Positions 59,801 to 64,000 of a stretch of 64,000 bases of DNA are shown one piece after another. The first letter of the stretch is position 1; the number at the start of each line of letters is the position of its first letter. Source of the stretch: Candidatus Dormiibacterota bacterium (GTDB lineage Bacteria; Acidobacteriota; Polarisedimenticolia; Gp22-AA2); assembly GCA_035635555.1 (NCBI GenBank), contig DASQAT010000035.1:1-64000 (forward strand), read 5' to 3'. The translations under genes and the position numbers were made by a program. Under the pieces are notes generated by a model that worked only from the letters and a program-made list of their open reading frames with translations, was not told the origin of the DNA and did no database searches.

Positions 59801-62479
59801 GATCATCGGGACGGGAGTCACCTGGACCGTCACGGCGTGGGCGACGGACGGACGGAGCGGATCGTTCGTGCCCACGATCACGGCCCCCTCGTAGTCGCCC
59901 CCCTCCAGCCCTGTGGCGTCGATCGTGAGGGTGATGTCCCGGCTCTGGGCGGCGAAGAGTCGCCCGGCGGTCGGGGAAGCCTTCAGCCACTGGGGTATGT
60001 TGAAGATGCGGATCGCCATCCGGTCGTGCAGATACAGGGAGTTGAAGACGACCTGAAGCCCTTGACTCTGGCTTTCGTCCTGGATGCCGATCGTGGCGCT
60101 GCCGGTCTCGCCGGTCATCGAAAAATAGCGATAGACGATCTCTCCGCTTCTGTACAGGGTCGCCTGGAACGTGAAATCGCCCACCCCCGCGAATGGGGGC
60201 ACGTGGTTGTACTGCACCGTGAAGCTGTCGGCGTCCCGGGTGTAAAGGGCACGGGTGTCTCCCAGGAACCTCAGATCGTCCCAGAACGGTGCGATCAGGT
60301 TCGGCGGGGCGGCGAGGTTGGGAAGAGGCTTGTTCAGGTAGGGGGGGCTGCTGCCGGTGAACGTCAGGAAGCCGTTCGTGCTGATCCGGACGGAGTTGAA
60401 GGTCTGTCCATAGAAGGGAAAGGGGAAGCCGAGCGGAATCGCCTCCGAGATCTGATCATCTCCGACGAGGGATTCGACCGGGAGTCCCTTTCCGGAGATG
60501 GTCAGATCGTCCCAGCTGAAAACCGGACCGCCCGGCTGATCGCTGTCGATGTAGCGGTACCCGAAGGGGTCGGGTCCGCCGGTTCCTCCCGACTGCGCCG
60601 ATTCGTCCTGCGCGGCCGCCACCGAGGCGCCCGCCACGCTCCCGCCGGGTCCGCTGATGATCGGAGTCGGGATGGTCCAGTCGAGCGTCCCGACGCCGGT
60701 GTTCCGGATCGTCAGGGTCCGTATCGCGGACTCGCCGGTGCTGAGCGCCGCCGAGAAGGAGGGGGGCGACGAGTCGAAGGTCGGAGACGGGAGCGTCCTT
60801 CCGGAGGCCAGGTTTCCGAAGGGGCCGGCGTTTCCCCAATCGTCCCGGGCCCTGATCGCCAGGACGTAGTCCGTGTCGGCTTCGAGATTCGGGACCTCCA
60901 TCGATTCGGTCGCTGCGGCGAGCTGCGGGAGGGGCGGATGGTCCACGGACGGCCACTGGGTGATGTCCGCGGTCGACGGCGGATCGGGCGAGTAGCGCAG
61001 GTCATAGGCCCCCGCCCGGCCGACGCCGCCGTCGTCGCCGGTCGCCGTCCATCGCAGGACGAGCGAGTTGCTGTTGGACGAGGTCACGCTCAGGTCGAGG
61101 ATGGACCCGGGCGGTACGTCGTCCTTCGTGGCGACGAGAGTGCTGAGGTTGAGGCGTCCGCCCCCGGCGATCAGGCCGGAGAGGGAGGGGAGGTGCGTGG
61201 CCGAGTCCATGATCCTGCGCCTGACCTGGTCGGCGGGGATGTCGGGCGCCACCGAACGGATGAGGGCCACCGCCCCCGTGACGTGGGGCGCCGCCATCGA
61301 GGTGCCGCTGTCGAGCCCGTATTCGCGGCCCGGAAGCGTGCTCAGGATGTCCTTTCCGGGCGCGGCGATGTGGACGGACGTGGGGCCGAAATTGGAGAAC
61401 GAAGCCTTCTGATCGAACGGATCGACGGCCGCGACCGAGATCACGTTGGGGAGGTTGTAGCCCGCAGGATAGAAGGGCGTCTGGTCGTTGTTGCTGGACA
61501 GATTGCCCGCCGCGGCGACGAACACCACGTCCGAGGCACCCGCAACCGCGATCGCCTCCGCCAGCGTCTGCGAAAAGTCCTCGTTCCCCCACGAGTTGTT
61601 CAGGATGCGCACGCCCATGCGCGTGGCGTAATCGATGGCGCGCACGGCCGCCGAGGTGGGGCCGCTGCCCGAGGATCCCAGGAACTTCAAGGGGACGATC
61701 GAGACGTTCCACGCCACTCCCGTGACCCCGAGGTTGTTGTCGCCGACGGCCCCGATGATGCCGGCCACGTGGGTGCCATGCCCGAAATCGTCCATCGGAT
61801 CGTTGTCGTCGTTGTAGAAGTCCCATCCATGCACGTCGTCCACGAAGCCGTTGCCGTCGTCGTCGATGCCGTTTCCCGGGATCTCGCCCGGGTTGGTCCA
61901 GATGTTCGCCGCCAGGTCGGGATGCGTGTAATCGACGCCGCTGTCGATGACCCCCACCAGGACGGCGTGGTCCCCCACGGTGGTGTTCCAAGCCAGCTCC
62001 GCCGAAATGTCGGCGCCCGGGATGCCGCCCGTCTGTCCGGTGTTGTTCAGCCCCCACTGGGACGCGTAGCCCGGATCGTCCGGGGTCCGTGCCGCCTGCA
62101 CGATGTAATCCGCCTCGGCGTAATCGACGTGCGGGTTGCGCAGCAGGCGCTCGATCGCCTGCGCCGTCGTGCGGCCCGGTCCCAGGCGCAAGTGCTCGGC
62201 ATGGCTCCTGAATTCGTGCAGACGCTTCGCGCCGAGGTCGGCGCGCGCCTTGCCGCGCTCGCTCTGGGGAGCGCGCGCCTTGAACTTGACCAGGACGTCC
62301 CCCTCGACGTAGGGCAGCCCGGTCTTCTTCCCGGTAAGCGCGGGGGTTCCGGAAGTCGGCCCTCCGGTCTGCGGGGCGCCGCCGGCAGACAGTGCCGACA
62401 GGGTCAATGCCGTGAGGAGGACGAGGGCAAAGCGCGCCCCCGCCCTGAAGGCTGGTGCCTGGCCTTGTCCCCGTTTCAT
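56876..62479 (-). CDS. Multidomain secreted subtilase (S8) with propeller and C-terminal dockerin
   Basis: 1,867 residues. Signal peptide (about 1-32), a fervidolysin-like propeptide (about 55-130), then the S8 protease: Asp179 (GVIDSGVDYTHPD), His234 (FGHGTHVAGI), Asn326 and Ser394 (SGTSMAAPHV), so all catalytic residues are present. Beyond it: fibronectin-like and ASPM/SPD-2-type repeats (about 500-1350), an SMP-30/YncE-like propeller (about 1390-1640, TAYISEARSGQVTLVDLSTG), a MopE/thrombospondin-3-like calcium region (CNGLDDNCNGLIDES, DICDNCPVV), and a dockerin-like end (about 1793-1867, DRVDGRDLASFARAFG, VDMADFHLFMSVF). The ATG 62479 follows GGAGG. Heads the operon of cohesin-like lipoproteins. 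Confidence 0.92.
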   Translation of the reverse strand: MKRGQGQAPAFRAGARFALVLLTALTLSALSAGGAPQTGGPTSGTPALTGKKTGLPYVEGDVLVKFKARAPQSERGKARADLGAKRLHEFRSHAEHLRLGPGRTTAQAIERLLRNPHVDYAEADYIVQAARTPDDPGYASQWGLNNTGQTGGIPGADISAELAWNTTVGDHAVLVGVIDSGVDYTHPDLAANIWTNPGEIPGNGIDDDGNGFVDDVHGWDFYNDDNDPMDDFGHGTHVAGIIGAVGDNNLGVTGVAWNVSIVPLKFLGSSGSGPTSAAVRAIDYATRMGVRILNNSWGNEDFSQTLAEAIAVAGASDVVFVAAAGNLSSNNDQTPFYPAGYNLPNVISVAAVDPFDQKASFSNFGPTSVHIAAPGKDILSTLPGREYGLDSGTSMAAPHVTGAVALIRSVAPDIPADQVRRRIMDSATHLPSLSGLIAGGGRLNLSTLVATKDDVPPGSILDLSVTSSNSNSLVLRWTATGDDGGVGRAGAYDLRYSPDPPSTADITQWPSVDHPPLPQLAAATESMEVPNLEADTDYVLAIRARDDWGNAGPFGNLASGRTLPSPTFDSSPPSFSAALSTGESAIRTLTIRNTGVGTLDWTIPTPIISGPGGSVAGASVAAAQDESAQSGGTGGPDPFGYRYIDSDQPGGPVFSWDDLTISGKGLPVESLVGDDQISEAIPLGFPFPFYGQTFNSVRISTNGFLTFTGSSPPYLNKPLPNLAAPPNLIAPFWDDLRFLGDTRALYTRDADSFTVQYNHVPPFAGVGDFTFQATLYRSGEIVYRYFSMTGETGSATIGIQDESQSQGLQVVFNSLYLHDRMAIRIFNIPQWLKASPTAGRLFAAQSRDITLTIDATGLEGGDYEGAVIVGTNDPLRPSVAHAVTVQVTPVPMIAVDAAALEFGNVFSGDSRSLPLVVRNTGTDVLAVGGISSGDSAVSASPTAFSVPKGGSQAVTVTYSPAVPGTLDAILVITSNAANVQALPIPARGSSTPPPQMLVTPAGFNETLRTGATVTRQLQIQNQGGSSLEVALQAEFTGLAPWLSVSPSGASIAPGTTQNFSVKLDAGDFGTTSLSGDVSIRSNLLGNPVQRIPVVLNVAGAPNIAISDEPFLVQSQKTFSVFGARTVHRLPLTFAPGGAATLDVTVEGNFGATFETADVTAERILLGKVGAGGGDCGTVTRSFPIDAFLFALMAADDAVEVTVQNNDNVDVFCQINRHTLKLTYAGARDLLDFGPLFIGLQKTMTIAIHNRGSESLKVQPIGTDQPAFTPSAVSLDVPARSTAALSVTFAPTSDTSYTGTLSIASNDPDTHVATLALRGSGLLSPVIGASPSQFGLTLFKRQRSSQTLTLSNSGGNPLDFSLNLRTRTTAPDPALCAPTAYVSEWSAGRLSAVNLTTGATTPVTVGLRTPQENVALDPTGTVAYVAESDPGTLAAIDLSNGRVSRVVSGLEFPVGVAITPSGTTAYISEARSGQVTLVDLSTGAKTPVATGLGAPNGLALNAALTTLYVNERSAGKFSSIDLQTGAVTTILSGLIGPNSIVLSHDESTAYLTESGGGRFLKVDLATKTVTILAFNLEDPQGLSIFAGGTIAYIAEFRKNSLRVVDLQTGINSLLGHGLSGPAGVAVLTPAGCEIDFLTVDPTAGELAPGGSMDLSVLFDSGDLFGGTYRTDIEVMSNDPTTPLLNIPASITVDPICPDQDKDGYAVCSGACALAGNNRCGDCDDSNAVVHPFVEETCNGLDDNCNGLIDESLAGLDADGDLIGDICDNCPVVWNPLQEDADGNGIGDACEPQAICLRANLDAEGFSKDRVDGRDLASFARAFGTCPAAASAGSAANLDLATSGTGACVDMADFHLFMSVFAVTCAGGS

Positions 62480-62653
62480 GCCGCCTCCGGCCGGCCCGGG
62501 CCCCGGATCCTGGCAGGGTCCACGACGGGCTGGGGGGCCTTCCGTCCTGAGGGCTGACCTGTCGCGACTATACCCCACCCGGGCACCGGCTCACAAAGCG
62601 CGGGGTGCGCGGTCGCGGCCGTTGCGGCTCGGATACAGCAGGCCTCGGGAGTC
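62480..62653. other. Promoter gap upstream of the subtilase operon
   Basis: 174 bp between two genes in the same direction. It must contain the promoter of the subtilase/cohesin operon and any terminator of the EamA gene. I see no consensus -35/-10 pair and no hairpin followed by a T-run. Confidence 0.4.
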
Positions 62654-63568
62654 TTAGTTTTTGACCCGGATCCGCGCTGCGTTCACCACCGCGACCCCCC
62701 CGAGGATGATTCCGGTGCCGGCGGCCATCCTCCAGTCGAGCGACTCGTCGAGCAGAAGCCAGCCGAGGAAGACGGCGATGATCGGGTTGACGTAGGCGTA
62801 CGTGGATACCTTGGCGGCCGGCACGTGGTGCAGCAGCCAGATATAGGAGGAGTAGCCGCACAGGGAGCCGGCGACGACGAGCCATCCCACCGCCAGCGCG
62901 GCGCGGGGCGTGAGATGGTAATGGGGCGCCTCTCCGAGGAGAAGGCCCGCCAGCGTCAGGGCCGCGCCGGCGATCAGCATCTCGAGGGCCACGCCCATGA
63001 GCGGGGCGATGCCGCGGATGTGCCGGCGGGAGTAGATCGATCCGTACGCCCAGCACAGGTTCGCGGCCAGGAGCGCGAACTCGCCCCGGAAGTCGCCGAG
63101 CCCGTGGTGCCCGGTCGAGGCCAGCTTGGGCCACATCAGGACGAGCATCCCGGCGAATCCGATCACGAGCCCCAGCACACCGGTGCCGGACAGGCGCTCG
63201 CCGTCCTTGCGGCCCGCTTCGATCGCGGCCACGAAGAACGGCAGATTCGCCACGATGACCGCCGCCATGCCGGACGGCACGGTGAGCTCGGCCCAGGTGA
63301 CCAGATAATTTCCGCCGAACAGGAGGAGCATCCCGGTGATTGCGATCGGCAGGAGCAGCGACCTCGGCGGCAGCGGCACGCGGCGCACCAGGAGCCACGA
63401 GAACAGGAGCGCGCCGGCGATCAGGAAACGGGTCCCGGCCAGGAGCGCCGGCGGCAGGTCCTGGACCCCGAACCGGATGGCGAGGTAGGTCGACCCCCAC
63501 AACGTGTAGACGGAGGCGAAATTCAGCGCGACCAGGAATGTACGGCGGGACTCGGCGGCATCCTGCAT
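62654..63568 (-). CDS. EamA/DMT-family transporter
   Basis: 304 residues, ten hydrophobic segments arranged as two EamA repeats. Signatures: ASVYTLWGSTYLAIRFGV and GTRFLIAGALLF in the first half; LAANLCWAYGSIYSRR and VNPIIAVFLGWLLLDES in the second. It is probably a metabolite exporter of the inner membrane; substrate is not predictable. The ATG at 63568 (MQDAAESRR) lies 12 bp after a TAGAAT box and has no ribosome site, so the message may be almost leaderless. The upstream open frame to 63850 overlaps the divergent gene and is a shadow. Confidence 0.92.
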   Translation of the reverse strand: MQDAAESRRTFLVALNFASVYTLWGSTYLAIRFGVQDLPPALLAGTRFLIAGALLFSWLLVRRVPLPPRSLLLPIAITGMLLLFGGNYLVTWAELTVPSGMAAVIVANLPFFVAAIEAGRKDGERLSGTGVLGLVIGFAGMLVLMWPKLASTGHHGLGDFRGEFALLAANLCWAYGSIYSRRHIRGIAPLMGVALEMLIAGAALTLAGLLLGEAPHYHLTPRAALAVGWLVVAGSLCGYSSYIWLLHHVPAAKVSTYAYVNPIIAVFLGWLLLDESLDWRMAAGTGIILGGVAVVNAARIRVKN

Positions 63569-63579
63569 AAGAGCGCCGG

Positions 63580-63585
63580 ATTCTA
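63580..63585 (-). promoter_or_regulatory. -10 box of the EamA gene
   Basis: TAGAAT on the minus strand, 11 bp before the ATG at 63568, in a strongly GC-rich gap. The octamer TAGAATCC is repeated in the divergent promoter at 63622-63629. Confidence 0.5.
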
Positions 63586-63621
63586 GCAGAGCGACCGCGC
63601 CCGGGGGCGCGGCGTCTCGTG

Positions 63622-63627
63622 TAGAAT
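63622..63627 (+). promoter_or_regulatory. -10 box of the histidine phosphatase gene
   Basis: TAGAAT followed by CC, the same octamer as in the divergent EamA promoter. Transcription would begin near 63634, after the ATG at 63630, which supports the GTG at 63666 as the real start. Confidence 0.5.
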
Positions 63628-63665
63628 CCATGCGTTCAGGCGCGGCCCGAGGGGGAATCGCGTTC

Positions 63666-64000
63666 GTGGCGGAATCTTCAGTCTCCAAGTGGCCTTCGCT
63701 TCTGGCCGTGATGCGGCACGCCGAGAGCCTCGCGACCGAGAGACGCAAGCATCTCGAGGACAGCCGCTCGCAGGAGATCCATCTCGGCCTCCCGATGCGC
63801 GACGTCGACGTGCCGCTGACGTCCGAGGGACGCGAGCACGCGCACGCCACCGGGACGCGCCTGAACGACCTCGGCCCCTTCGACGTCCTGTATGTCTCCC
63901 CCTACCGGCGGACCGTGCAGACCGCCGAGGAGGTCATGACCGCGCTCGCGGAGCGCCCTCCCCTCGTCAAGGAGGAGCGGCTGCGCGAGAAGGAGTGGGG
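63666..64000 (+). CDS. Histidine phosphatase/phosphoglycerate-mutase-like protein (partial, C-terminus off window)
   Basis: At least 111 residues of a cytoplasmic histidine phosphatase. The catalytic RHG-type motif reads MRHAES (Arg-His-Ala; Ala for Gly is tolerated in this superfamily), followed by DVPLTSEGREHAHATG and DVLYVSPYRRTVQTAEEV, then LREKEWG at the edge. I chose GTG 63666, preceded by GAGGGGG, over the in-frame ATG at 63630, which lies upstream of the predicted transcript start. Substrate is unknown; it is divergent from the EamA gene and shares its promoter gap. Confidence 0.88.
   Translation, partial: MAESSVSKWPSLLAVMRHAESLATERRKHLEDSRSQEIHLGLPMRDVDVPLTSEGREHAHATGTRLNDLGPFDVLYVSPYRRTVQTAEEVMTALAERPPLVKEERLREKEW

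Noticed and set aside
56921-62557. An 1,878-codon plus-strand frame antisense to the subtilase
   Set aside because: Composition is that of a GC-rich shadow (Arg/Gly/Val-rich); the minus strand encodes a subtilase with all catalytic residues.

Overview
This is a GC-rich, densely packed window from a Gram-negative (two-membrane) bacterium. It has outer-membrane porins, lipoproteins, TolC-free beta-barrels, OmpA-type peptidoglycan anchors, a Pst/PhoBR system and very large secreted repeat proteins. The mix of DUF11, kelch, dockerin, PQQ-dehydrogenase-like and MopE-type proteins with SpmA/SpmB suggests Acidobacteriota or a related soil or sediment phylum. That is inference; no rRNA or tRNA gene is present to settle it.

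Layout. 1-4.7 kb: a phosphate operon on the minus strand (porin, pstS, pstC, pstA, and pstB cut by the window edge), headed by an 11-bp direct-repeat array that looks like a Pho box. 4.8-6.3 kb: a secreted propeller-like protein. 6.6-9.05 kb: the PhoR-like kinase and PhoB regulator. A second Pho-box-like site and a TATAAT box lie between phoB and a divergent redoxin gene (9.26-9.73 kb). In that gene an in-frame TGA sits exactly at the first active-site cysteine and is followed by a SECIS-like hairpin, so it is a probable selenoprotein. 9.7-20.6 kb: secreted proteins (six-repeat DUF11 protein with a dockerin, a 14-kelch protein, a sugar-dehydrogenase-like protein with PKD domain) and one TetR regulator. 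20.6-27.5 kb: a TlpA/outer-membrane/Cys-rich operon, an APC permease, a DUF4388 protein with a small membrane protein, and a porin O/P-type protein.

27.5-50.7 kb: one minus-strand operon of five genes. It encodes a response regulator with GAF and a degenerate HD-GYP domain, a 5,429-residue outer-membrane protein (about 28 DUF11 domains, OmpA domain, C-terminal barrel), a FecR/Ig-like membrane protein, a sensor kinase, and a receiver protein fused to a Ycf46-like domain. A divergent REC-REC-GGDEF-EAL gene starts 346 bp away, so cyclic-di-GMP control of a giant surface structure is a reasonable hypothesis.

53.3-62.5 kb: a sigma54-type AAA+ regulator, then an operon in which a 1,867-residue subtilase with a C-terminal dockerin-like segment is followed by two lipoproteins with cohesin-like domains and an SpmA/SpmB pair. 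With the dockerin-bearing DUF11 protein at 9.7-12.7 kb this suggests a small non-cellulolytic cohesin-dockerin surface assembly. The window ends with an EamA transporter and a divergent, truncated histidine phosphatase.

The candidate new biology is: the Pho-linked selenoprotein redoxin; the giant DUF11/OmpA/barrel protein with its co-transcribed signalling genes; and the protease/cohesin-lipoprotein operon. All functional calls are from reading sequence only.
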